Positions 1 through 10,929 of a DNA stretch of 64,000 bases are shown here, piece after piece. The stretch is taken from the NCBI GenBank assembly GCA_037043015.1, contig CM073331.1, forward strand, positions 951,501 to 1,015,500, written 5' to 3'. The translations under genes and the position numbers were made by a program. This DNA comes from Bryum argenteum. Lineage: Eukaryota > Streptophyta > Bryopsida > Bryales > Bryaceae. Under the pieces are notes generated by a model. That model had not been told where the DNA came from, ran no database searches, and saw only the letters and a program-made list of their open reading frames with translations. Each line of letters starts with the position of its first letter. Position 1 is the stretch's first letter.

Positions 1-174
1 TTCACTCCTCCTATTTCATCCATATCATCTTTCGCTTATGTTCGGTTTCGTTTAATTAGACAGTTTGATGCACTCTTTATTTTAGGTTGTAGAGGAGCGA
101 AGTTTTCTTATGTGCATGAGTTAGCTTATATCATGTGAAAATACCGATTTACTACACAAAAGTTGTTGATTAGT

Positions 175-798
175 GGGCAATGGTAAGCTTGGGTATCACT
201 TTTCGGACACACTAAGTAGGTTATTTTTACTGAAAGCCTCCAAAGTTTGTCTACTTTGTCCATTTTAATCAAGTAAAAAGACCCTAAAATGGAAACAAAA
301 TATCATGCACCTCAATGAAATCAAAGTATATATGCCTATAGAGTTTCTCTTAGATTTTTTATTTTTTTTGGATCCATTCATAGATGAGGGAAAAAATGGT
401 GAATTTGGGGATTTGCAAGCATGATAGTGTACAATGAATTAATTTTTTTTATAATTAAATGAATTATTTTGTATTCTATACAAGAAGATGTAGGTCATAT
501 TCAAAAATTACATTAAAATGAAAATGGTTGAAATTCCATTTGCTTGATTCTATGGATTTTAGGTTATTGAGACATGACTTACTTTTTCACTGAAAAATCA
601 AATAAAATTACTTCAATACTTTTTTTTTTAATTTCTAATTTTTTTTTTCTTGGTACATTATAAGTATAGACAACTAAAACCACATCTAATGAAGTCTTAT
701 TGTATTACAGTTTAAAAAAGGATATGTTTGACACACCAGCAAAGAGTGCAATTCTTCATGGGACAACCTTTTTGGGTACCCCAACAAGACCATCACCC
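175..798 (+). mobile_element. 624-bp TIR element, copy 1 (4-bp TSD TAGT)
   Basis: The ends are GGGCAATGGT and ACCATCACCC. They are imperfect inverted repeats of about 25 bp sharing ATGGT and TTGGGGTA. TAGT stands on both sides (171-174 and 799-802). The flanks join to give the uninterrupted sequence found at 18252-18275, so the insertion is real and the empty site is visible. Near-identical copies lie at 61221-61843 (same strand) and 53773-54394 (opposite strand). There is no transposase; small ORFs inside are chance. The superfamily is not recognised. Confidence 0.88.
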
Positions 799-1257
799 TA
801 GTGTAACGGGTAACTTTTTGTCAATAACAGTGTTTCCCAATTGTCTTAAGATTAGTGTTGACTTTGGGCCGCCATTGCCGTCAGTGTCCCTTGTTTTTTT
901 TTCAAATCACCAATTGCACCACTTCTAATAGATCCTCCATTTGGTGCAATGGTTAGACGATTAATGGTGGAACACTATGGTGACCTAGAACATTTACTGT
1001 CACGGTTTCCAATAAACGTCTGTAATACTAATTAATAGCTCTTGTGTTTGTTGCCTTTTCTTGTTTGATATCATCCATCTATTACTAGATTCCAAGTTCT
1101 TCCTAAAGATATGTGTAAAGTCAAGTACTTCCTACATATGTGTGTTATGTTATGTCAATCTTATACTCATAGATAAGTGAGCTTTTGAAAGTAAATGTGA
1201 GTTGTCCTTATCGAAAAATCTTTCGACAAAATTTTAAACAAACTCTTTTATTTAGTA

Positions 1258-3404
1258 CAAGTCCCAACCCGTGTCCTCCGGACACGGACATCAAAAAGGT
1301 ATGATTGAAATGTATCAAAACATGTAACAAATCCAGACCTAGGTATAAAAAAATAATTATACCCTATTGAGAATCCTCCAACTACGTTTTTTTTATATCT
1401 AAGTTTGGATTTTTTACATGTTTTTCTAAATTTTTGATTTGACCTTTTTGATGTCCGCCTCCAAAAGATACATGTTAGGACTTCTATGTACTGATGTCCT
1501 CTAGACAAAAACCAAATAAATATATTATTTGATTTATTTGTGATTAAGGTCCCCTTTGTCTCCATGGATAAGCTCTCTATTTGTTGTTCTTCAAAACTAC
1601 CCCCTATCCTCGATTCCAGCCTAGATGGTCCTCCTACTTTTTAAGATTTATAGCATGTCCTTGGTTCCTTTTTTCTCGGTTACCCATGCTTTGGCCCATT
1701 CCCTGTTCCTATCATTTCTTTTGAGTTTCTACAACTTTCCTTTTTGATTTCCGTCATTCGTTCCCGGTTCCCATCATTTCTTTGTAGTTCTCCATCATTT
1801 GTTCTTGGTTCTCATTATTTGTCAGTAGTTCCCATCTTCCTTTAGTAATTCTTATCCTTTAATCATTATTCCCCTCCGATGTTCCCTTGATCTCCCCCTT
1901 ACTCTTTCTTTGCTCCCAATTTTATGTTCCATATTCCTTGTCCCTTTTAACTCCTTGTATTCTTATTATTGAGATCTAATAAACTCTTAATAACAATCAA
2001 ATACCATTTACAGAAACTCTTAAAAATCTTTAAAACTCTTCATGTCGTGTATGCATGACGAAATGATGATGGCCATGACCATGACCATGCATGCTTTTGA
2101 TTAATTTGAGACTAAAATCCCCCTCATCCCGATGGGTGAGCTCTTTATTTGGTGCTCTTCAAGAACTACCCCCTATCCTTGATTCTCACGTTAATTGTGT
2201 CCCCTTCTTTTATAAGAATTATAGCATATCCTCCTCTCTCTTTGTCTGTGTTCCTTGTGCTTTTAAAGATTTATAGCATATCCCTCATTCCATAGATCCC
2301 TTGTTCCCAATTTTCTGTCCGCTGGTCTGGTTTCCCAATCTCGTTCCCTGTCTTTAAGTTCCCGTTCCCCGTTTCCATCTTTTGTTCCCAGTTCCCGGTT
2401 CCCCATCCCCCATTTCAAATGAAGACTCAATAACCTAATCACTACAAATGAAAATTATCAGCAGATACTCACTCTCGTCAGCTGCTACTTGAAATAATTA
2501 GAATTAGGGTTACGATAGAACAATTCGATGCAGAATTCTTGCCCTAACTCCAACTATTTGATTTTATCCGTGCATAGACAGCTACTGTGGTCCGAATGCT
2601 TGATGCATATAGTTAAACGTTGTTACTAAACCCACCGCTCACCACATTCTCAAATGACCACCCCTAAAAAATCTCAATTCGAGCAACCTATCGTATCGCG
2701 TATCCTCCAAGACAGAAAAGAGAATTCGAATTAGAATCAATGAAACTGATAATATTTCTGATCAAATACTTGCTCTCAGCTGCTAACATTTGGAATTTTT
2801 GAAATTAGGGTTAATATAATCGAGACAGCAAAACGCAAACTATTTGCCCTAATTACAACTATTCCATTGCATTGACAGCTACCGAATGCTCGATGCATGT
2901 ATCGCGTTTTGCCTAAACCCACCACTCACCAAGGTTTGTTGTGTTTGAATTTCACTCCATTGAATGGACATCCCCAAAATTGTCTCAATTCAAGCTCAAC
3001 TCGCGAATACATGGCTGAAGAACCTCTCGATCAATCGAATATCCGTCTTACGAACCCGTAAACACAATGATTTGTGAGGGAATGCGTAATTTCAGCTTCT
3101 ACGATTTACATTCTAAGTGACGACGCTGCCAGGCACGATGAAGTTTGAGCTTGAAGCTGCGGTTTGAGGGGGAATTAAAACCATGAAGTGTGTCGCTACA
3201 CTCCAAAGATTGGGGTGCCGAATGTTTTGTCGGAGGTGGATCGGAAAGAAGGTGCGTTAGGAATGTCCAACCACGCGTCGGAGGAGTAATTGGCAGGACG
3301 ATCGAAGTTTGCGGGTGAGGTAGGGACAACGGCTAAACCATCGGCTGCATCAGGTCGGGCAACCGGCAAAGGATCGCTAGCAGGTAATAGTATTCTTTTA
3401 TTAA
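1258..3404. repeat. 2.1-kb insertion in block A, internally duplicated
   Basis: Block B is continuous where this segment interrupts block A (junctions near TTTATTTAGTA and TTCTCATGAAAC). It starts with a small palindrome around 1267-1288. Two C/T-rich stretches, 1560-1990 and 2100-2440, are diverged copies of each other with many GTTCCC-like words. Another diverged tandem pair is 2452-2700 and 2748-3005. I see no convincing coding region and no clear terminal repeats, so its class is unknown. Confidence 0.5.
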
Positions 3405-3417
3405 TATAGATTCTCAT
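3099..3417 (-). other. GC-richer patch with short overlapping ORFs
   Basis: Two overlapping minus-strand ORFs of 73-76 codons occur in a locally GC-richer patch at the end of the 2.1-kb insertion. Neither shows a recognisable domain, and the Pro/Ser/Thr-rich composition looks compositional. It could be a captured gene fragment or a leader exon. I do not call a gene. Confidence 0.2.
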
Positions 3418-3639
3418 GAAACAACATATCGTGTCAAAAGAGCGTCAAACATATTCAAATGTTTTTAGTGGTGTTTATGATAAATTAAATATAGTTTCTA
3501 CAAGAGTTATATAAAGTTTGACAGAAGAGTTGATTAAGGATAATTTAGGGTAAGGTGAAATTTTTACCTTGTACACCACCTATAGTAGACCAAGTTTGAC
3601 ATTTCCGCATGTAAATTTTCTTCTTTCCTCATAGTTCAA

Positions 3640-4240
3640 CAATTTCTTTAACCTCTCAAGGACCAAGCTTGTTTTTGAGTCTTCACAAATGAAAATTGCA
3701 ATTTTTGAATCACTTCGTGTAAGTTAAGGTGTGATCCAATATTTTTTACTTTTTTGGTAATTTCAACAGTATGATATTCAGAATGACTACTTGTACTAAG
3801 AGTGTGTCAAATTTCAAGGATCTTTACCAATTACCATTTGTGAGATTGTAATGTTTAAAGTTGATGTATCAAGACAGTGTTTTTGCAAACTTTGAACCTT
3901 GCTCTTGTAAATTTTGAAAATTGTCCTTCTAAAATTGGTAAGAGCCCAAACTTGGATTCTTTAAAAATTCAAGTAATAGTATCATTACAACCATATTATC
4001 GGGAAAATATATACATAAAAGAAACCAAAAATTTGAGAATAAAAATTTTTAAAACATTGCCCTCATTGGGCTTGAAAACTAGAATGTGCGTTCAAAAATT
4101 CTTAGTTTAAAATTTGATTACCCAAATTCTCACACACACATTTTACTATAGGAAACATCTAGTAAAAATATTAGAAAAAAAATATTACATTTAACACCTT
4201 CATCTAGGGTGACCAAAACAACAAAAACCACTTTGATATG
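3640..4240. repeat. Relic of ~927-bp TTAA element (block A)
   Basis: Landmarks of the 11353-12279 element recur in order: the word TTTGTGAGAT, a CTTGTAAA..TTGGTAA segment, a TTTTAAAAC..GGGCTTGAAA segment, and a CACACA..ACTATAGG segment followed by CTTCATCTAGG. The ends are lost. The same relic is at 19530-20150 in block B, so it predates the block duplication. Confidence 0.5.
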
Positions 4241-4830
4241 TTGGTCTTTTGGCAGTTCAGTGAGAAGCAAGTCAACAATTTGGAAGTAAGTTTGGAGTGT
4301 AAAAAGGCTTCCGAGAGTAGATATTTCCATAATAATTTTGGTACAATTTTTCCATTGATACAGTTGGTCTTACTTAAGAACTCAAAAATCTCAATAATAT
4401 ACTCCTTTTGTCTTAATAAAACACCATGATTTGGTTCAAACTTTAAACACCCATCTCGCGATAATTCCAAGATTTGATACTAATGAGTAATCTAGACCAT
4501 TCAAATCATATCCAAACTATATCAATGAGTAATCTAAACCATTAGAAAAATCCAACCATTTTTAGCAAATATTGGTGTTTTGTGAGACGAAGGAGTATAA
4601 GATTAAATTGAGAATATAGTAATTAGTTATGTTCTGGACAATTAAAGTGTTATTTTACGTTGATCCTAATTTTTTATTTGATTCTCAAAGTTATCTGTGA
4701 TTTGCATGTAAGAAATCTCTATGGCTAGAGTTGTTTTTATCCTACACCTTGTATTGATGTTTTGTATAAATTTAAAATCAAGATTGAAAATTGGTTTCTA
4801 CCAAATACCATTTTTAGAATGGATTAGAGG

Positions 4831-5124
4831 AAACCCAATGGATTGGCTTAAGGGACGATACGAACTATATTTATTGAGGCAAAGATTATATCCCTTTTTT
4901 AACGGACTAGCTATGACCCGCCATCTTTGGTGACCCGCCTCAAGTAACAACCAGTCACAACCCCAACTACTCATCCAAATCACACTCAAAGGCGTCGTTT
5001 ACTTCGAGTTAGCTTAACTTTTGGGAGATTTCATGCCGCCTATTGGAAAACCTCAAAACGTTTGGACTTTCAGACTAGAGGTACTTTAATTTGATATTTC
5101 ACAAGAGAGTAGTAGAAACTAGAT
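4831..5124. other. Left flank of copia insertion, no gene
   Basis: This is unique AT-rich sequence beyond the block A homology. It ends in the 5-bp ATAAC that is duplicated on both sides of the retrotransposon. I see no gene or repeat in it. Confidence 0.5.
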
Positions 5125-5129
5125 ATAAC

Positions 5130-5350
5130 TGTTGTAAATTGAATGTTCTACTCCTACTGTAAGTTACTATACTATTAGTTAGTTAGTGCATGTAATAAGC
5201 ACCAACCACTCACTGTGAGTTGGTGCATGAGCTCCATCCTTTAACAAGGAGTTACAATAGCAAGTTAAACTATAGTTACCTTCTATATAAAGCTATAGGA
5301 GAGCTAGCCTCTCCTCACTTCTTTCTTGTCAATCTCTCTTGCACACAATA
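5130..5350 (+). repeat. 5' LTR of copia element
   Basis: This is 221 bp, starting TGTTGTAAAT. It ends ACAATA where the 3' LTR has ACAACA, so the terminal CA has mutated to TA. It contains an inverted repeat GCACCAAC..GTTGGTGC near 5190-5217 and a TATATAAAG box at 5284-5292. Confidence 0.93.
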
Positions 5351-5438
5351 CGTTATCAGCACGACTATACTTGAACAGGACCTGTTCTATAGTTCGTACA
5401 CGACTATACTTGAACAGGATCTGTTCTATAGTGCGTAC
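5351..5438 (+). repeat. Primer-binding region and 39-bp tandem duplication
   Basis: Directly after the LTR lies CGTTATCAGCAC, the position of the primer-binding site. Its TATCAG core resembles the initiator-Met tRNA complement used by many plant copia elements, but I cannot assign the tRNA. Two 39-bp units follow (5361-5399, 5400-5438) with two differences. Each contains a GAACAGG-A-CCTGTTC palindrome, perfect in the first unit and with one mismatch in the second. Confidence 0.75.
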
Positions 5439-5827
5439 ATCTGATCTGTATTTCATACATAGACAAGAAACCCCCCGTTTGTGCTCATCCTATGCTTTGA
5501 AGCCATTTTCTTTATGTAAAAAATTAGTTACTTGTTTTATTTCTCCTAAGCCTCGTAGGCCAGCAACCTCGCAGACCGCCGCAGCCCAGGCCGTTGTTGT
5601 AGCCCCGCAAGCTGCTACTCTCAGTCGGTCCTCAACAGCTGCTTCTGGAGCCAGCCTCCGTTACCAGACCAGTTACCGGCCGCTGCGCTTCCAACCAGCC
5701 GCCGCTGCTGCAAGCTACCATTCCCCTTGCATTTTTACTTCCTTGTTTTAATATTTTCAGTTTTTACTTTCATTTACTCTTTCAGTTACTTGATAAGATA
5801 TTATCTTGTCCTTTAAGTTTTGCTAGC

Positions 5828-7132
5828 ATGGCTGCTTCTAAGCCTATAGTAGAAAATAAAATAGCTAAGAGTATCTAGTCCCTTATATTTCCTGAGTTAG
5901 AACCTGATGGTAGAAATTATTTGCGATGGTGCGTTGATTTCAAAGGATACCTTATATCTAACGAGTTAGAAGATATTCTAACTTACCCGGTACCCGCAAA
6001 TTTCACGGCCGCACAGAAGAGCCGGGCCATCGTTTTTATGCGAAAGCATATTGACGATTCTCTTCAACAACAATACTTACAAGTTGATGACCCAGCAGAT
6101 CTATGGAGGCAACTGGAGGCGAGGTTTCGACATGAGAAGACCATCTTTTTGCCCAAAGCCCAGAGTGACTAGGCAAATCTAAGGGTGTATGATTTTGCAG
6201 ACTTCTCATCCTACAACACTCAACTCTTGACAATTACATTTCAACTACATATGTGTGGAGAACCCAAGAGCGACGAGGAGATGATTAACAAGACTTTGTC
6301 AACCTTCCCAACTGCGTCTGCATTGTTGGCCCAGATGTAGCGGACTATAAAGTTCAAGACTTACAGTGAGCTCACTCAATTCCTGCTTCTCTCTGAACAA
6401 CAACAACACTTGCTGCTGAAGAACAACGAAGCCAAACTGCCACGTGAGACCAACGCAGTGGAGATACCAACACGAAAGGCCAAGGGAGGCAGGAAGTCCA
6501 ATCAACAGAAGCAGAAACAAACTCTGTACACCAGGCCTCAAATTAAGTCTTCTAACTCAGACTCTCGCTCTTCTAGTAAGTCCGTTTCCCGCAAATGTTT
6601 CAAGTGTGGTAGAGACGGTCACTTACAAAAGGATTGCCGAACGGGCGAGTGTAAACAGTGTGGTGGTGCGGGACATCTAACTCGGGATTGTAAATCCAAT
6701 ATGTGTCAAAGATGTGGCAGAGTTGGACATAAGACTTCTGATTGTCGGGCCGGAGCGTACACGGAGAAGTTGTACAAAGAACTCCAAGAGCTCCGGAAGG
6801 GTCAGACAGACTCACATTCTCTAGATGCCCCATCTCTTGATGGCACTGACCCTAAGAACTACAGTGCCATAGTGGAGTCTTTGAGCACTCACATCCATTT
6901 GGAGACGTCCGATGGAGACATGACTTTGCTGGACAGTGGTTCCACGCATACAATCTTACGTAGCGCACACTACTTTGATTTCATGAGACATGATTCCGAG
7001 ACGTGGAGGCATGACCCCACCGCTTCGACACATGATTCCGAAGCCGCTTCGAGACATGATTCCGAAGCATGGCACACTTGTGAGCTCAGCAGTCAGCACA
7101 GTCGCCGGAAAACGGAAGATGATCTTCCGTGA
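5828..7132 (+). pseudogene. copia gag (nucleocapsid) region, broken
   Basis: This was the structural polyprotein that packages element RNA. The frame opens at ATG 5828 (MAASKPIVEN) and meets in-frame TAG codons at 5876-5878, 6170-6172 and 6338-6340, then stays open to 7132. The middle part has the UBN2-type gag look (WRQLEARF, LLLSEQQQ). Three consecutive CCHC zinc knuckles lie at 6596-6745 (CFKCGRDGH.., CKQCGGAGH.., CQRCGRVGH..); most plant copia gags that I know of carry one or two. The leader at 5540-5735 is GC-rich and encodes an Ala-rich ORF that I regard as untranslated leader. The frame runs into the protease DSGST at 6932-6946. Confidence 0.85.
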
Positions 7133-10100
7133 GGGCCGGGCAAGAGTGAAGCTCTCCGGAGGCGCCACCCTCATCTGCTCCAAAGCCATGTTCGCCCTAG
7201 ATGCAACCCGAAGTCTGATCAGCTTTCACGACCTCCGGGCACATGGAATTCACGTCCTGACTGCGATCGGGAACAGTGAGGAGATTCTAAACCTGATGCA
7301 AGGAGACAAGTGCCTAGCTATTGCACACCGCGGAGCTAACGGCCTATATGAGATTCCGATCTCTTGTCTCAATAGTGGTCAACACGACCACTCAACATAC
7401 TCAGTTGCCATACCTGACAAGGTTGAACTTTGGCATTCGAGGATGGGCCACCCAGGAGTGACCATGTTTAGACGGATGATACCTGTTTTAAGGGGTCATG
7501 AAGTCTGTCTAAGTGATGCCCACAAGCTTCGAGTGTGCAAGGCGTGTGCTCAAGGAAAGCTTATCCTTAAGCCGTCGGAGTGGAAACTTCCGCAAGAGCT
7601 CCCTCCACCACTTAATAGACTTCAGGGGGACGTCTGTGGCGCCATCAATCCTTCATCCGGACCTTTTAGGTACTTCCTCGTTCTTGTTGATGTTGTTGGG
7701 GTCCATTTTGAAGTCTCTTTACTAAGCGCCCGAAACATTGTCTTTTCTAAGATCCTAGCATCCTTGATAAGGTTCAAAACCCATTTCCGAGAATATCCAG
7801 TAAAATTCTTGCGCATGGATAATGCACAAGAATTTAAGTCTCATGTTTTTGAAGATTACTGTAAAGCCATTGGGATTACTCTAACTTACAATGTACCATA
7901 TGAGCATTCTCAAAATGGGCTGGCTGAGGCTTTTATAAAGAAAATCCAATTCGTAAGCCGGCCTCTTTTGATCCATGCTCATCTACCTTCATCGTTTTGG
8001 TCACATGTTGTATTGCATGCTACTGCCTTGCTTAGATATAGACCTACCCTACTTCTTCAACATTCTCCCCTTGAAAGTTTAATTGGTCAACCTCCTAGCG
8101 TTGTCCACTTCAGAGTCTTCGGATGTCGTGTTTGGGTCCCTGTTCCAGAGCCTCAAGGTAAGACTATAGGGTCCCATTGCCAAGAGGGCATCTATGTAGG
8201 ATTTGACTCCTCAAGTATAATCCATTATGTGTCCCCTCAGGCAGGCGTTCTACATAAGGCTCGGTTCCAAAATTGTCAATTTGAAGAAAAAGTCTTCCTT
8301 TCTCTTATCTCTCCAGGTTCTTCTCAACCCCTTGTTTTCTCTGCTCCTTAAACCTTTACAATGAATCCAGATCCTATTACTAACCTAACAAACTCAGAAG
8401 TTAGGAAACTACTAGATCTCCAAGCCTTAACTGAAAAGCTTCCAGATGGTTTCAATGATTTTTCTCGAATCACTCGAAACCCTCTTCCAGGCACTGGTCT
8501 GTCTTCCATCAAACTCTTACCTAACCAAGATACTGCTAAGTCTTTACCGCCCAAAGCCAAGAAACCTAGGTTGACAAGTCAACCCCTAGTCACTTCTTCT
8601 TTTGTATCTAGCTTAGAAGAAGCTACAGACCCCCTTATACTATAAGAAGCAAAGGCCAGACCTGACTGGCCCCGCTGGCTTGAAGCCTTTGAGCATGAGT
8701 ATGCTTGTTTGCGAAAACATCAGGTCTTTGGACCGCTTGTGACCAACTTGGACACCAAGCCAATTGGCCACAAATTGATTTTTACAAAGAAAAGAAATTT
8801 TCAAGGGCAAATTCTTCGCTACAAAGTCCGATTAGTAGCCCAAGGTTTTGCTCAACGCCCAGGTATCGATTACACCTCTACTTACTCTCCTGTCATGGAT
8901 TCTTCTACGTTTCGATATCCATTATGAATGGCTGTCCAATACACTTTGGATACCCAACTACTAGATGTAGTAACAGTCTATCTATATGGTCCTTTGGACA
9001 CCGAACTTTATATCAAGTCACTTCCTGATTTTCTCTCTCAATCTATCCCGACTGACACATCTAAGTCCTACTCCAGTCTCAGACTTCAACGTGCCTTGTA
9101 CGGCTTGAAGCAAGCTGGTCGAATGTGGTACTCTCATCTACATTCTTTCTTGATACAGCATAAATTCGAGCATGACCAGAGTTTGTCTTGTATCTTCATC
9201 CTTAGAGAGTCATCTGACTTTGCCATACTGCCCATTTATGTTGATGACATAAACCTAGTGGGTACCCCGGCACCATGCAAGAAAGTTGTAAGTCTACTAA
9301 CATCCCGCTTCGAAATGAAGATGTTAGAGAAAACCTCCTATTGTCTTGGCTTGCAGATTGTCCATCTTCCTGATGGCAGTATCTTTCTCCATCAAACGAG
9401 TTATACTCAGAAGATGTGGAAGAAATTCAACATGGAAAACGCCAGCCTTTTGTCAGCTCCGATGATTGGCAGGAGTAGCACCAAGGACGATCACTATCAT
9501 TCATGCCAAGACAAGGAGGAGGAATTCACAGATAGGACACACTATCTTTCAGCTATAGGCGCCCTATTGTATTTAACAACATCTACAAGACCTGACATCT
9601 CTTTCACTGTGAGTGTATTGGCAAGGCATAGTCAAAATCCCTCCATCAGGCATTGGCGCGCTGTCAAGCATATCTTCAGATATTTGCGTGGCACTGAAGA
9701 CTTGGGACTTCACTATACCAAGAGTGAATCATCTGACATCATTGGCTACGCAGATGCTGGTTACAAATCTGATGTCACCACAGGCAAGTCCCAAACTGGC
9801 TATATTTTTCTATATAGTAACGCACCTATCTTTTGGAAAAGTGTGAAACAGACGGTGACAGCCACCTCCACCAACCACTCGGAGCTGATTGCTTTTCATG
9901 AAGCAACCCGAGAAGGTGTCTAGCTTCGCAATCTCCACAAATTGTTGATAACCAACTCGGGCCTGAAGACTCCTATCAGCCCAACTATCCTATATGAGGA
10001 TAATGCAGCCTGTGTAGCACAAGTCGGTGCTGGATTTATCAAGAGCGATCGTGCGAAGCACATTGACCCGTAGATCTTCAGCTACAGTCAAGATTTGGTG

Positions 10101-10238
10101 ACGAGTGGACAAATCCAAGTGCAGAAGATCGAATTCACTCACTATGTTGTTGATCTTCTTACGAAGGCCCTTCCAGCCCACACTCATCGTCGACTTGTAC
10201 AAGCTGCTTGGATGCGGCTCCTACATGAGTTAAGCTAG
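6929..10238 (+). pseudogene. copia pol: protease, integrase, RT, RNase H, broken
   Basis: Protease DSGST (6932-6946) is in the gag frame. From about 6990 the other frame runs to TAG 10236-10238. Integrase: zinc-finger region WHSRMGHPG..CKACAQGK near 7430-7560; candidate catalytic acids are the Asp in QGDVCG (about 7626), the Asp in RMDNAQEF (about 7815) and the Glu in NGLAEAF (about 7925). Reverse transcriptase has ALYGLKQAGRMW and YVDD at 9237-9248. RNase H has GYADAGYKSD near 9745 and KSVKQTVTAT near 9840. In-frame stops are at 8349-8351, 8643-8645, 8925-8927, 9921-9923 and 10071-10073; several fit C-to-T or G-to-A change at a sense codon. A 24-bp tandem repeat (7021-7068) with a third partial unit sits at the frame change. 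Confidence 0.9.
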
Positions 10239-10370
10239 ATACACTCTTTTCTACACTTTGAGCTTTTCCTATGAGATACGTTTTTATTCAAAGGTAGTTT
10301 TTAACGAGGTATCTAGCGTTTGCGGAGGAGTATATAGACACAAACACTAGTATAGTTAACTTCAGTATTC

Positions 10371-10379
10371 GAGGAGGAG
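10371..10379 (+). other. Polypurine tract of copia element
   Basis: GAGGAGGAG lies immediately before the TG of the 3' LTR, the position and composition of a plus-strand primer. Confidence 0.85.
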
Positions 10380-10600
10380 TGTTGTAAATAGAATGTTCTA
10401 CTCCTACTGTAAGTTACTAAACTATTAGTTAGTTAGTGCACGTAATATGCACCAACCACTCACTGTGAGTTGGTGCATGAGCTCCATCCTTTAACAAAGA
10501 GTTACAATAGCAAGTTAAACTATAGTTACCTTCTATATAAAGCTACAGGAGAGCTAGCCTCTCCTCACTTCTTTCTTGTCAATCTCTCTTGCACACAACA
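10380..10600 (+). repeat. 3' LTR of copia element
   Basis: This is 221 bp, TGTTGTAAAT..ACAACA, followed by target duplication ATAAC (10601-10605). It is the same length as the 5' LTR with about seven substitutions. Confidence 0.93.
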
Positions 10601-10929
10601 ATAACAAGGCCATAGGGCATACCGTTGGAAAAGAATGCAAATTCAAAGAGATGACATATTTAGCAACCGCTCCTCCCTTGTTATATTTACCTAGTCTTTC
10701 GCCTTTATCTTCTTTGGTATGCCCTTACAGCTCAAATAATCCTTGTTTTATAAGTATGTCAAAGCCCTTCAAGAGAGGGTGACATATCCATTATTTATGG
10801 GGAAATAGAATGCTTCAAAATTATAAGATGTTGGCAATTATTGATATTAGATAGTGAAGGATGCAATAAAAGATTAGATTCATTGCATGTGTTGTCTTGA
10901 GGCATTTCCAATGCTTGAAATCAGCAAAA

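Larger units (their letters stand above)
1..4830. repeat. Copy A of a duplicated intergenic block
   Basis: Outside two insertions (175-798 and about 1258-3404), this stretch aligns piecewise with 18115-20720: the start matches 18115 onward, 799-1257 matches 18260-19285, and 3413-4830 matches 19284-20720. A shorter third copy lies at 36000-36330. The block is AT-rich and has no credible gene. It contains an older relic of the ~927-bp TTAA-element family at about 3640-4240. Copy B lies downstream of kinase K1, so sequence upstream of this window may hold a further kinase paralogue; that is inference. Confidence 0.7.
5130..10600 (+). mobile_element. Full-length Ty1/copia LTR retrotransposon, coding-dead
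   Basis: A 5,471-bp element with two 221-bp LTRs (TG..TA/CA) is flanked by the perfect target duplication ATAAC at 5125-5129 and 10601-10605. The order gag, protease, integrase, reverse transcriptase, RNase H is that of Ty1/copia. The LTRs differ at about seven positions (about 3%), so the insertion is moderately old. gag has three in-frame stops, pol has five, and there is a frame change beside the protease, so the element cannot make its own proteins. The LTR promoter (TATATAAA-like at 5284-5291) and priming signals still look intact. Confidence 0.95.

Noticed and set aside
3518..3540. miR156-like string GTTTGACAGAAGAG
   Set aside because: Only the first part matches, the rest diverges, and no hairpin partner is visible.
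5326..5751. 141-codon ORF with an Ala-rich tail
   Set aside because: It begins inside the 5' LTR, runs through the primer-binding site and the 39-bp repeat, and precedes gag. It is retrotransposon leader, not a gene.
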